Below are positions 16,989 to 25,308 of a stretch of DNA of 64,000 nt, in pieces. The stretch is from assembly GCF_022024115.1 (NCBI RefSeq), contig NZ_CP091792.1:496001-560000 (forward strand), in the 5' to 3' direction. The stretch is from Prevotella communis (lineage in GTDB: Bacteria; Bacteroidota; Bacteroidia; Bacteroidales; Bacteroidaceae). How positions within the stretch are numbered: position 1 is the first letter of the stretch; each line of letters opens with the position of its first letter. Below the pieces are notes generated by a model. It was not told the DNA's origin. It searched no databases and was given only the letters and a program-made list of their open reading frames with translations. The position numbers and the translations under genes were made by a program.

Positions 16989-19377
16989 CGTTTTCCGTTC
17001 GTGCAATAATCTCGTTCTGCAACTGCTCTGTCATATCATTGAAATAGTCGCTATAGCCTGCCACGCGTACCAGTAGGTCGCGATATTCCTCTGGGTGCTT
17101 CTGGGCATCATGAAGAGTGGCTGTGTCAACGATATTGAACTGGATATGATGACCACCAAACTTAAAGTAGGTACGAATGAGTGAGGCGAGTTTGCGTTGG
17201 TCCTCGTCGCGTTTCAGTAGCTGGGGCACGAAACGTACGTTCAGCAGGGTGCCGCCACTCTTTGTCTGGTCAAGTTTTCCAAGTGACTTAATCACAGCAG
17301 TAGGACCATGACTGTCAGAACCATGAGCGGGCGAAGTACCGTCGCTGATGGCGAAATGGGCGAAACGACCATTGGGCGTGGCGCCGCAGACACTACCGAA
17401 ATAATTATGACAGGTAGTTGAAAGCATATTCAGCTGCGTCTTTCCACCACGGGTATTGGGACGACCTTCTATGGCTTTTACCAAATCATCATACACACGT
17501 ACGGCTATCGTGTCGGCATACGCATCGTCATTGCCGAAGAATGGTGTGTGGTTGCGGATGTATTGACGCATCTTTTCCCCATTCTCCCAATTGGAAGCAC
17601 AGGCATCCAGCATCTCTTCCATCGTGTAGCGCTTGTCCTCGAAGACATGTTTCTTCAGAGTTGTGAAACAGTCGGTAATCGTACCCAGACCCGTGCATTG
17701 GATGTACGTTGTGTTGTAACGCGCACCACCACTATAGTAGTCCTTACCCTTTTCTATACAGTCGTCTATATACAGACTGAGGAAGGTGGCAGGTGCATAG
17801 AGTGAGAACATGCGCTCGATATAGTTGTTGACGCTCAACTTCAGGTTCACGAAGTATACCATCTGCTTGTGCCATGCCTTATAGAGTTCCTCAAAGGTCT
17901 TGAACGAGCGTGGGTCGCCAGTCTCCAGTCCCAGTTTCTTTCCTGTTTGCGGGTCGATACCGTTGTTGAGCGTTATCTCCAGAATCTTCGGCGTGTTCAG
18001 GTAGCCCGTCAGCAGATAGGCCTCCTTGCCAAAAGCGCCCACCTCGATACATCCTGAGCAACCGCCTTCTCGGGCATCTTCGATTGTCTTGCCGGCACGT
18101 ACCATCTCCTGTACATATGTGTCGGGGTTGAATATGGAGGGGTAACCGTGTCCCTGACGAATCACCTTGATACCTTCGAGCAGGAATTCATCAGGTGTAT
18201 TCTGTGCGATATGGATGCTGAGACCAGGTTGCAGTTCATGCAGTTCCTCCTGGATCTCCAGTATCATGTACGAAAGGTCGTTGGTGGCATTCTCTCCGTT
18301 TCTGTCCACACCACCTATATTAATATTGGTGAAGTCGTTATACGTACCCGACTCTAATGCCGTGACTCCTACCTTTGGAGGTGCCGGCTGGTTGTTGAAC
18401 TTAATCCACAGGCATGATAACAGTTCCTTGGCTTTGTCGCGTGTCAGCGTACCATCCTCAATACCCTTTTGGTAGAACGGCCACAGATGCTGGTCTATAT
18501 GTCCCGGGTTCATCGAGTCCCAGCCGTTGAGTTCGGTGACGGTGCCCAGGTGTACGAACCAATACATCTGGATGGCTTCCCAAAGGTCGCGAGGCGCATG
18601 GGCTGGTACCCAGCGACACACGTCGGCAATTTTCTCTAACTCCTTCTTGCGCTGCGGGTTCTGTTCCTTTGCTGCCTTTTCCTCGGCTAACGCGGCATGA
18701 CGCTCTGCAAAGAGAATGGCTGCATCACATGAGATGGCCATTGCTTCCAGTTCCTGCTGCTTATCGGTGGCCTCAGGGTCGTAGATATAATCCAGTTCGC
18801 TGATGCGTTTCTCGATACGTGCCTTCACGTCGAGCAGTCCCTCGTGGTACATCTTGCCATCCATCGCTGTATGACCGGCAGCGCGTTGTTCCATGAACTC
18901 CGTGAAGACACCTGCATGATAGGCCTCTTCCCATTCCTTCGACACATGGTTGAAGATGCGTTCACGCTGGGTCTTTCCTTGCCAGTAGGGAATGACCTCG
19001 CGCTCGTAGGTGTCGATATCCTCCTGACTGATGGTATAGCGTTGCAGTTCACGCTCGTTCAGCGTGTGCAAGTCTTCCACCGAGTGGCAGGTCAACTCAG
19101 GGAAGGTAGGCACGGCTTTAGGCAGCGGACCGCGCTCACCTACAATCAGTTCCTCGTCACCGATATAGATAGCCTTCTTCTTGCATATCTCGTAGAAATT
19201 CCGGGCCCGGAGGATGGCAATAGGCATGGTGCCGTAGTTCTCCTTATAGAAAGCAGTCTCTATCAGGGCACGTTCGATGCTCAGTGTGGTGGGCGTGTCG
19301 AAATTCTGTTGGCGCAAATGACGTATGCGCTCATTCATGCCACCCAGGTTCTCAGGGTATTTTATTGTATAGTTCAT
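16978..19377 (-). CDS. hypD: Glycyl radical enzyme, probable trans-4-hydroxy-L-proline dehydratase
   Basis: Glycyl radical enzyme of 799 aa from the ATG at 19377, one base after the stop of the upstream peptidase gene. The thiyl Cys is C443 (GGCSGCIEVGAFGKEAY) with E445, and the radical Gly is G774 in RVAGYSDYFN. From memory, the active-site residues published for Clostridioides difficile HypD are F152, H160, D278, S334, D339, F340, C434, E436, Y450 and G765. Here F161, H169, D287, S343, D348, F349, C443, E445, Y459 and G774 occupy exactly those places with a constant offset of 9. HypD removes water from 4-hydroxyproline to give pyrroline-5-carboxylate, which P5C reductase converts to proline; no P5C reductase gene is in the window. 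It sits between two proline-specific peptidase genes. Glycerol- or other diol-dehydratase activity is unlikely given the match. Confidence 0.9.
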   Translation of the reverse strand: MNYTIKYPENLGGMNERIRHLRQQNFDTPTTLSIERALIETAFYKENYGTMPIAILRARNFYEICKKKAIYIGDEELIVGERGPLPKAVPTFPELTCHSVEDLHTLNERELQRYTISQEDIDTYEREVIPYWQGKTQRERIFNHVSKEWEEAYHAGVFTEFMEQRAAGHTAMDGKMYHEGLLDVKARIEKRISELDYIYDPEATDKQQELEAMAISCDAAILFAERHAALAEEKAAKEQNPQRKKELEKIADVCRWVPAHAPRDLWEAIQMYWFVHLGTVTELNGWDSMNPGHIDQHLWPFYQKGIEDGTLTRDKAKELLSCLWIKFNNQPAPPKVGVTALESGTYNDFTNINIGGVDRNGENATNDLSYMILEIQEELHELQPGLSIHIAQNTPDEFLLEGIKVIRQGHGYPSIFNPDTYVQEMVRAGKTIEDAREGGCSGCIEVGAFGKEAYLLTGYLNTPKILEITLNNGIDPQTGKKLGLETGDPRSFKTFEELYKAWHKQMVYFVNLKLSVNNYIERMFSLYAPATFLSLYIDDCIEKGKDYYSGGARYNTTYIQCTGLGTITDCFTTLKKHVFEDKRYTMEEMLDACASNWENGEKMRQYIRNHTPFFGNDDAYADTIAVRVYDDLVKAIEGRPNTRGGKTQLNMLSTTCHNYFGSVCGATPNGRFAHFAISDGTSPAHGSDSHGPTAVIKSLGKLDQTKSGGTLLNVRFVPQLLKRDEDQRKLASLIRTYFKFGGHHIQFNIVDTATLHDAQKHPEEYRDLLVRVAGYSDYFNDMTEQLQNEIIARTENDDL

Positions 19378-19378
19378 A

Positions 19379-20773
19379 TCAGTTGTTTTTTGCTTTGTAT
19401 ACTTCTTCAATCGTCATCGGCTTCTTGATGGTTCCCAACAGGCGGGCACCCTTTTCGGTCATGGCATAGTTCAATTCGTTGCGCAGACCGGTGAAGTTGC
19501 GCCAGGGCTTCAGCTTGTCGTAGCAGATGAAGTCGCGGAACTGACCTTCAGCCTCCCATCTGTCCATCAGTTCGGGAATAAAATAGATGCCTGGTTCAAC
19601 GGTGAATACAAATCCCTTTTCCAGTGGACGGGCCAGTCGTAACGACTTGAAACCAAACTGCTTGCTCTTTACCTGTCCCTCGGCATAACCAACATATTGC
19701 TCTCCCAGATTCTCCATGTTGTGGACGTCCAGTCCTACCATGTGACCCAGTCCGCATGGGAAGAACAGGGCATAAGCGCCACATTCGGCTGCTTCTGCAG
19801 GGTCGCCCTTCATCAGTCCCAGTTCCTTCATGCCTCGTGCTATCTCCGTGGCAGCAGCGATATGAGCCTCACGGAAAGGCACGCCCAGTTCCAGCTTGTC
19901 TACTGCGGCATAGAAACTGCGCAGGTGGATGTTGTAAACCTCAGCCTGACGGTCCGTGAATTTCTCGCCCACAGGCATGGATGATGACAGGTCGCCGGCA
20001 TAATGACTCTTTGTCTCTGCACCGGCATCAAGCAGGAATATGTCGCCCTCGTTCAACTGGTGTATGAAACCATGATTATGCAGTACCTGTCCCTGTACTG
20101 TTGCTATGGTGGGGAAGGCCAGTGCATTTCCATGACGACAGGCTACCTCTTCTACAGCTGCAGCCACCTCGCTCTCGTGGATGCCCGGGCGCACGGTACG
20201 ATAGGCGGCAAGGTGCATCTCTGTGCTCAGGTCAACCGATTCCTCAATCAGCTGAATCTCCTCGTCATCTTTATAGTTGCGCTGACTGACAATGGCTTTA
20301 ATGAAGGGCACGCTGGCTTTGTCGGCTTGTGCCGCTGCCTCTATGCCGAGCAGTTCCCACAGCCATACTTTGTGATCACCGCGATAAGGAGGCAGGAAAT
20401 GAATGGGCTGACTCTTGGCATGCGCCTTGTCGATATAGTTCTTGAGTTCCTTCATGGGCAATACCTCGCTGATGCCAGCCGGTTCACATTTATCACGAAG
20501 TGATGGCTGGATGCCCGTCCAGACAATATCGTCGATGGTCAACTCGTTGCCAAACACAATCTCCTTGTCGGCATCGATATCAATGACAGCTGCCAGCGCA
20601 GGGTAGTCGAGACCGAAGAAATAGAGGAATGTAGAATCCTGACGGAAACGATAGGTGTTGTCGGCATAGTTCATGCCTACCTCGTCATTACCAAGAAACA
20701 AAAGCAGTCCGCTTCCTACGTCCTTCTTCAGACGGGCGCGACGCTTGATATAGGTGTCCTTATTGATTGCCAT
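19379..20773 (-). CDS. Aminopeptidase P / prolidase family M24B peptidase
   Basis: Cytoplasmic metallopeptidase of 464 aa: AMP_N domain (5 to about 140) followed by the M24 domain. Metal-ligand motifs are LLDAGAETKSHYAGD (two Asp), GLGHMVGLDVH (His), FTVEPGIYF (Glu) and a last Glu probably in GLRNELNYAMTEKG. It is the shorter PepP/prolidase form, unlike the 601-aa paralogue three genes downstream, so the operon has two different Xaa-Pro hydrolases. Its start overlaps the upstream lipoprotein-peptidase gene by 14 bp and its stop is followed after one base by the HypD start. Expected role: cleavage of Xaa-Pro or Xaa-Hyp bonds to feed the dehydratase; prolidase versus aminopeptidase P specificity cannot be told. 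Confidence 0.92.
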   Translation of the reverse strand: MAINKDTYIKRRARLKKDVGSGLLLFLGNDEVGMNYADNTYRFRQDSTFLYFFGLDYPALAAVIDIDADKEIVFGNELTIDDIVWTGIQPSLRDKCEPAGISEVLPMKELKNYIDKAHAKSQPIHFLPPYRGDHKVWLWELLGIEAAAQADKASVPFIKAIVSQRNYKDDEEIQLIEESVDLSTEMHLAAYRTVRPGIHESEVAAAVEEVACRHGNALAFPTIATVQGQVLHNHGFIHQLNEGDIFLLDAGAETKSHYAGDLSSSMPVGEKFTDRQAEVYNIHLRSFYAAVDKLELGVPFREAHIAAATEIARGMKELGLMKGDPAEAAECGAYALFFPCGLGHMVGLDVHNMENLGEQYVGYAEGQVKSKQFGFKSLRLARPLEKGFVFTVEPGIYFIPELMDRWEAEGQFRDFICYDKLKPWRNFTGLRNELNYAMTEKGARLLGTIKKPMTIEEVYKAKNN

Positions 20774-21605
20774 ATTCGTTTACTTTCTTGTGTTTGCTAA
20801 TCTGCATGTTGGTTTGTGGGAAATATTCGGCCAACAGGTTATACAGGTCAGGGTCAAAGACCTGTAGTTCCTCGCGTGTGTTACACCAGTTGTGCTTGCC
20901 GTCGGTATGGGGCATCTCTGCATTCACGTTGAACCAGTCCTGCACGGCCTCGGCAAAATATTCCTCTTTATCTGTCTCGCGATAGGTGCCAGCCAGGATA
21001 CCCTTGGCTTTTGCCTGTTCATAACAATGCTTCAACCGACTATCGAAATCGGGCACGGCCAGCATCAGGCCAATGAGATGGATGCTATGGGCAAACTCAT
21101 GAATCAGGATGTCTTCCGCATGATATTTGTCTATCTGGTAGGCCAGGATGTTTTCCTCTGCACACGAAGTGAGTGGCAACTCCAGGTCACCTCCCAGTCC
21201 ACGGGCACGCAAGTCCCAGTTCAGCGCCGTATCGTTTACCAGATAATGATGCTCAGGGATGTCGGTGGTGCCTTCATAGCGTGCCATGATGGCCACACGG
21301 GTACCACGGGCCACCATCGAGTCGAGTACCGCTTCAGGCAACATCGACGTCATGGCGTACAGCGTTCTGTGGGCAGCCACAAAGGCGGAATCAGGCACGC
21401 GCCAGGATGAGATGAGCGCCAGTCCGTTGACATCCACATATTTCTTGTAGAAGGGATCCAGACCCAGTGAATCGGGTGGGGTGGTGACCACACATTCAGG
21501 TATGTTGAGCACCTCTTCTTCTACAGCCTTTTCTGATGCGTTCTGGTTGTTCTTGCAGGCAGAAAAAAGCAGCGTTACAGTCAGGAAAAAATAGATTCGT
21601 TTCAT
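20760..21605 (-). CDS. Putative zinc-peptidase lipoprotein (HExxH)
   Basis: Lipoprotein of 281 aa: signal peptide with lipobox LLFSAC (C17), then a globular domain with the zinc motif H169-E170-F-A-H173 (ILIHEFAHSIH). A probable third ligand is E219, 46 residues further on in KEEYFAEAVQDWF, the gluzincin pattern. A conserved WRVPDSAFVAAHRTLYAM block precedes it. No named family is recognised with certainty. As first gene of the HypD operon it would act at the cell surface or in the periplasm, trimming peptides, plausibly collagen- or plant-cell-wall-derived and rich in (hydroxy)proline, before uptake. Activity is inferred from the motif only. Confidence 0.75.
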   Translation of the reverse strand: MKRIYFFLTVTLLFSACKNNQNASEKAVEEEVLNIPECVVTTPPDSLGLDPFYKKYVDVNGLALISSWRVPDSAFVAAHRTLYAMTSMLPEAVLDSMVARGTRVAIMARYEGTTDIPEHHYLVNDTALNWDLRARGLGGDLELPLTSCAEENILAYQIDKYHAEDILIHEFAHSIHLIGLMLAVPDFDSRLKHCYEQAKAKGILAGTYRETDKEEYFAEAVQDWFNVNAEMPHTDGKHNWCNTREELQVFDPDLYNLLAEYFPQTNMQISKHKKVNEYGNQ

Positions 21606-21636
21606 TTTAGTTGTAGAATTTGCAATTTCCAGTTGG

Positions 21637-21644
21637 CAAAGATA
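21637..21644 (-). promoter_or_regulatory. -7 element of the HypD operon
   Basis: TATCTTTG on the minus strand, 31 nt before the ATG at 21605. The upstream region is AT-rich and no clear TTTG/TTGG lies at 19-20 nt. Confidence 0.5.
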
Positions 21645-21702
21645 CTAAATAAATTATAATTGACGATTAAGAAGTGAAAAAAAATCTCTTTTGAAAACAA
21701 AA

Positions 21703-21737
21703 AAACTCAAACCTCCAAGCTTATATCTCAAATCTTT
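21703..21737 (+). repeat. Heptamer tract at the mdh promoter
   Basis: Five 7-bp units: AAACTCA, AACCTCC, AAGCTTA, TATCTCA, AATCTTT. The tract ends 4 bp before the mdh -7 element and occupies the place where the -33 element should be. Confidence 0.8.
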
Positions 21738-21741
21738 TGCG

Positions 21742-21749
21742 TAACTTTG
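21742..21749 (+). promoter_or_regulatory. -7 element of mdh
   Basis: TAACTTTG followed by GCGGC, about 40 nt before the ATG at 21789. No TTTG/TTGG at the expected -33 distance; that region is the heptamer tract. Confidence 0.6.
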
Positions 21750-21788
21750 CGGCACAAAATAAAATCTTAAACAAAATACTTATATAAT

Positions 21789-22775
21789 ATGGCTTTTTTA
21801 ACTGACGAGAAATTGGTTATTGTTGGTGCCGGTGGTATGATCGGTTCTAACATGGTACAGAGTGTGCTGATGTTGGGTCTTACTCCTAACATCTGCTTGT
21901 ATGATATCTATGAGCCCGGTGTTCATGGTGTTTACGACGAGATGTGTCACTGCGCATTCCCTGGCGCAAACATCTCTTACACTGTTGATCCCAAGGAGGC
22001 TTTCACAGGTGCTAAGTACATCATCTCTTCAGGTGGTGCTCCCCGTAAGGAGGGTATGACCCGTGAGGACCTGCTGAAGGGCAACTGTCAGATTGCAGCC
22101 GACTTCGGTGAGAACATCAAGAAGTACTGCCCCGACGTGAAGCACGTGGTGGTTATCTTCAACCCCGCTGACGTTACCGCTCTGACCGCTTTGATTCACT
22201 CAGGTTTGAAGCCCAACCAGCTGACCTCTCTGGCAGCTCTCGACTCTACCCGTCTGCAGCAGCAGCTGGCTCAGGAGTTCGGCGTTCGTCAGGACAAGGT
22301 TACCAACGCCTTTACATACGGTGGTCACGGTGAGCAGATGGCTGTATTCGCCAGCAAGGCTCTCATCGATGGCAAGCCCCTCTCTGAGCTTCCTCTCTCT
22401 GCCGAGCGTTGGGCTGAGATCAAGCACATGACTACACAGGGTGGTAGCAACATCATCAAGCTCCGTGGTCGCAGTTCATTCCAGAGCCCCGCTTATCAGG
22501 CTGTAAAGATGATCGAGGGTGCTATGGGCGGTGAGCCCTTCAAGTGGCCTGCAGGTTGCTATGTTAACGCTTACGGCTTCAAGAACGTGATGATGGCTAT
22601 GCCTACCGTTATCGACAAGGACGGTGTTCACTTCACAGAGCCCGAGGGTACTGCAGAGGAGATGGCTGCACTTCAGGCTTCTTACGAGCACCTGCAGAAG
22701 ATGCGCGACGAGATTATCTCTCTCGGCATTATCCCCGCTGTTGAGGATTGGAGCAAGGACAATACAAACCTCTAA
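21789..22775 (+). CDS. mdh: Malate dehydrogenase
   Basis: NAD-dependent malate dehydrogenase of 328 aa, interconverting malate and oxaloacetate; in Bacteroidales it is part of the reductive path to succinate/propionate. The Rossmann motif is VIVGAGGMIGSN (about 11-21). The substrate loop SGGAPRKEGMTREDL carries arginines, the catalytic dyad is in LAALDSTRLQQQL (Asp) and TYGGHGEQM (His). The N-terminus MAFLTDEKLVIVGAGGMIG is intact. It has its own promoter and a terminator, so it is monocistronic. Codon use is strongly biased, as expected for a highly expressed gene. Confidence 0.95.
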   Translation: MAFLTDEKLVIVGAGGMIGSNMVQSVLMLGLTPNICLYDIYEPGVHGVYDEMCHCAFPGANISYTVDPKEAFTGAKYIISSGGAPRKEGMTREDLLKGNCQIAADFGENIKKYCPDVKHVVVIFNPADVTALTALIHSGLKPNQLTSLAALDSTRLQQQLAQEFGVRQDKVTNAFTYGGHGEQMAVFASKALIDGKPLSELPLSAERWAEIKHMTTQGGSNIIKLRGRSSFQSPAYQAVKMIEGAMGGEPFKWPAGCYVNAYGFKNVMMAMPTVIDKDGVHFTEPEGTAEEMAALQASYEHLQKMRDEIISLGIIPAVEDWSKDNTNL

Positions 22776-22795
22776 TTGAGGGTAAAAGTAATAAC

Positions 22796-22880
22796 GAAAA
22801 GTGAAAAATTTGCTACCGCATTAAGATTGATGCGGTAGCATTTTTTTATTTATATTGCGGTAGCAAATTTTTCACTTTTC
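22796..22880. repeat. 25-bp perfect inverted repeat between mdh and the convergent reductase gene
   Basis: Left arm 22796-22820 is the exact reverse complement of right arm 22856-22880. The core word is GTGAAAAATTTGCTACCGCA. The loop holds a further copy of ATGCGGTAGCA, so the left arm can pair either with the near copy (10 bp, terminator) or the far arm (25 bp). A copy with one mismatch lies at 38408-38427. Confidence 0.9.
22812..22847 (+). terminator. mdh: Rho-independent terminator of mdh
   Basis: GCTACCGCAT (22812-22821), 8-nt loop, ATGCGGTAGC (22830-22839), then A and seven T. It is nested inside the larger inverted repeat 22796-22880, which could serve the convergent gene as well. Confidence 0.85.
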
Positions 22881-22896
22881 ACTATTCCTTTTTCCC

Positions 22897-23943
22897 TTAT
22901 CTCGCTGCTTTGTTGAAAGCCCAGGTGATGAGTCCTGGTGTCGTCTTGCAGAAGAATTTCAGGATGGCGAGACCTATCTCGCTGTAGAAGAAGCGTGAGG
23001 CATATTCCTCCCATTTCTTGTTTTCAAATACCTGCTTGTTGACAAGGGGGAAGGGTGCGCCCGTACTGATAGCCATAGCCGCATGACTGGCAGTGAGGAA
23101 AGCATAATAGAGCCCCTCGAAGGTCAGTCGGTTGGGAAATCCGCCAGCATCACCAATCAGGATGATGTTCTTGCGCAGAGGATATTCTGTGCTTTGGGGA
23201 ATATAAGCTCCAAGTGGCTTCTCGTCAGGACAGCCCATATCTCTCAGCACCTTGCGAAACATTTGGGGCGTGGTCATATAGTCGCCGAAGCCCTGCACGT
23301 CGTAGCTTTCGTTGGGGAAACTGTAGTAGTAGCCCTGACGGTAGAAACGCGAGAGATTGCCCACGATGGCATTCTCGCGTCCCGTTGGTAGCGAGCGTCC
23401 TTCGGCCGAGCGATCTGCTGATTTCGGACCATACTGTTCCATGCAGAGGATGCCATGACTGGCGTGCGGATTCAGGTATTTGCGCACACGACTATTGGCA
23501 CCATCGGCACCTACAAGATATTCACAGGCTATCTGCCGTCCGCTCTTCAGCGTGACGATAACCTGCGGTCCACTTTCCTCAATACCTATCAGCGCGTCAT
23601 TGACAAAGGTGCCGCCAGCCTGCTGGTAGCGCTCCAGGAGCTGTGCGTCAAATGTCCTGCGCTTCACGATACGTATCTCTTCGTCCATCATGAAGTCGAG
23701 CACCTGTTCGCCCTCAATGCATAGCTTCAGGCGGTGCACGCTGTTATAGTCGTACCTGAAGTCGGGCATCAGTCTCGACAGCAGTTTATACGAGCGTGGT
23801 GTCAGTCCGCCACCGCAGATTTTATCCCTTGGAAAGGTGGCTCTGTCAATGAGTATACAGTCTATGTTTCTTTGTTTGAGCAACAGGCCGCAGGTAGTTC
23901 CTGCCGGTCCTGCTCCTACAATCAGTACTTTTGTCTGTTCCAT
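22897..23943 (-). CDS. Geranylgeranyl reductase-family FAD-dependent oxidoreductase
   Basis: Flavoprotein of 348 aa. The FAD-binding Rossmann motif is VLIVGAGPAGTTCGLLLKQ at the N-terminus, followed by the GGR-family signature FPRDKICGGGLTPRS (about 38-52) and the second FAD motif ILIGDAGGFPNRLTFEGLYYAF (about 260-285), as in reductases that saturate isoprenoid chains. Substrate unknown in Bacteroidales: menaquinone side chain or another polyprenyl lipid are possible. It is last in a minus-strand operon after rmuC (18-bp gap). Confidence 0.85.
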   Translation of the reverse strand: MEQTKVLIVGAGPAGTTCGLLLKQRNIDCILIDRATFPRDKICGGGLTPRSYKLLSRLMPDFRYDYNSVHRLKLCIEGEQVLDFMMDEEIRIVKRRTFDAQLLERYQQAGGTFVNDALIGIEESGPQVIVTLKSGRQIACEYLVGADGANSRVRKYLNPHASHGILCMEQYGPKSADRSAEGRSLPTGRENAIVGNLSRFYRQGYYYSFPNESYDVQGFGDYMTTPQMFRKVLRDMGCPDEKPLGAYIPQSTEYPLRKNIILIGDAGGFPNRLTFEGLYYAFLTASHAAMAISTGAPFPLVNKQVFENKKWEEYASRFFYSEIGLAILKFFCKTTPGLITWAFNKAAR

Positions 23944-23961
23944 ATTTCTGGTTCTGGTTAA

Positions 23962-25296
23962 TTATTCTCCTTCGATGAACATGCTCTGGTCCATCTCTGT
24001 GAGCGATTTCTTTTTCTTGCTTTCCTTTGCGCCCGCTTTCAGCAGGTTGCGTGCAGCGGTGATAATGCTGGGACCGCTGTCGGCTGTGGTAATCTTCAGT
24101 TTCGACATCTTCTTGATGGTGTCGTTCATGCTCGACTCCACATCTATGAAGCGCTGACCGAAGTCCTGCACACGTTCTATCACCGTATTGGCGGCATCCA
24201 TCATGGCCTGCTGGTTGCTCAACTGGCGCACCTGTGTCCACATCATCTCCAGCACACGCAGGTTCATGTACATGGTCTGCGGACCCAGTATCATCACACC
24301 TTCATCGTAGGCCTCGCGCCATAGTGTGGCATCGTTGAGCAATGCCAGGTTCAAGGCCCCCTCGATGGGCACGTACATGATGGCGAAGTTCAGGCGGTTA
24401 TAGCCCTCGGGCAGGTACTTGGTGTATTCTTTCTTGGCCAGGCGCTTCACCTGAGCCCTGACGCTGTCGATATGGGCTTTCAGGAAGAGACTCTTCTCGG
24501 GCGTGCCGTCTTCCGCGTTCATGTAGCGCTCGTAGTCGGTGAGCGACATCTTGGAGTCTACCACCACATGGCGGTTGTTGGGGAAATGCAGGATGAAGTC
24601 GGGGATGAGTCCCTTGCCGTCGTCACCTTTCAGACCCTTGCCGCCCTTGTCGCGTAGCGTCTCCTGTGTGTCGTATTGTTCGCCTTCGTGGAGTTCCAGG
24701 TCTTCCAACAGTTGCTTGAGCTTCAACTCACCGAAGTTACCCTGCACCTTCACCTCGCCCGTCAGCGCACGTGTCAGTCGGTCGGCCGTCTCGCCGATAG
24801 CCTGACTCTTCTGCATATTAATCTTGATGGTCTCGTCCAGTCGGGTCAACGCCTCCGTCTGTTGCTCCTTGGTCTTGTCGAGTGCCTCCTGCATATCCTT
24901 CAGACTCTTCTGCAGTGGGTCAATAATCTTTGATACCTGCTCTTTGTTCTGTACACCCAACTCCTCCTGACGTTGCTTCAGGATTTTCTCGGAGGTGGTC
25001 TGCATCTGTTCGCGAATCAGGTCCAGCTGACTCTTCACCTGTTCCTCGTTCATCTGCTTCAGGGCAGCTATCTGTCCCTCGTGTGCCTCTTTGGTCTGGC
25101 GCAGCTGTTTCTCGAACGATGTCTTCAGGTCTTCTATGCGTTGTTCGTAGGCATTCTTCACCTCTGTCAGGGTTTCTGCGTGACGTTTCTCCTCTACATC
25201 CAGTTGTTTTTCGTAGGTTTTCTTCTGTACAACGCAGTAGGCACCGGCAGCAATGACGACGGCAACGATGACGATAATGGCAAGAATAATCTCCAT
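23962..25296 (-). CDS. rmuC: DNA recombination protein RmuC
   Basis: Protein of 444 aa with an N-terminal transmembrane helix (MEIILAIIVIVAVVIAAGAYCVV), a long coiled coil (about 30-175) and a C-terminal nuclease-like RmuC domain (about 190-420; GNFGELKLKQLLED, PDFILHFPNNRHVVVDSKMSLTDYERY, YVPIEGALNLAL). The D...DSK pair resembles the PD-(D/E)xK fold. RmuC limits inversions at short inverted repeats in E. coli, which is of interest next to the 25-bp inverted repeat downstream. It follows the flavodoxin-family gene by 12 bp. Confidence 0.93.
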   Translation of the reverse strand: MEIILAIIVIVAVVIAAGAYCVVQKKTYEKQLDVEEKRHAETLTEVKNAYEQRIEDLKTSFEKQLRQTKEAHEGQIAALKQMNEEQVKSQLDLIREQMQTTSEKILKQRQEELGVQNKEQVSKIIDPLQKSLKDMQEALDKTKEQQTEALTRLDETIKINMQKSQAIGETADRLTRALTGEVKVQGNFGELKLKQLLEDLELHEGEQYDTQETLRDKGGKGLKGDDGKGLIPDFILHFPNNRHVVVDSKMSLTDYERYMNAEDGTPEKSLFLKAHIDSVRAQVKRLAKKEYTKYLPEGYNRLNFAIMYVPIEGALNLALLNDATLWREAYDEGVMILGPQTMYMNLRVLEMMWTQVRQLSNQQAMMDAANTVIERVQDFGQRFIDVESSMNDTIKKMSKLKITTADSGPSIITAARNLLKAGAKESKKKKSLTEMDQSMFIEGE

Positions 25297-25308
25297 ATGA
25301 TGGTGTCT

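Noticed and set aside
14289..21605. Second pyruvate formate-lyase operon
   Set aside because: The glycyl radical enzyme has GGCSGCIE rather than a Cys-Cys pair and matches HypD active-site residues throughout.
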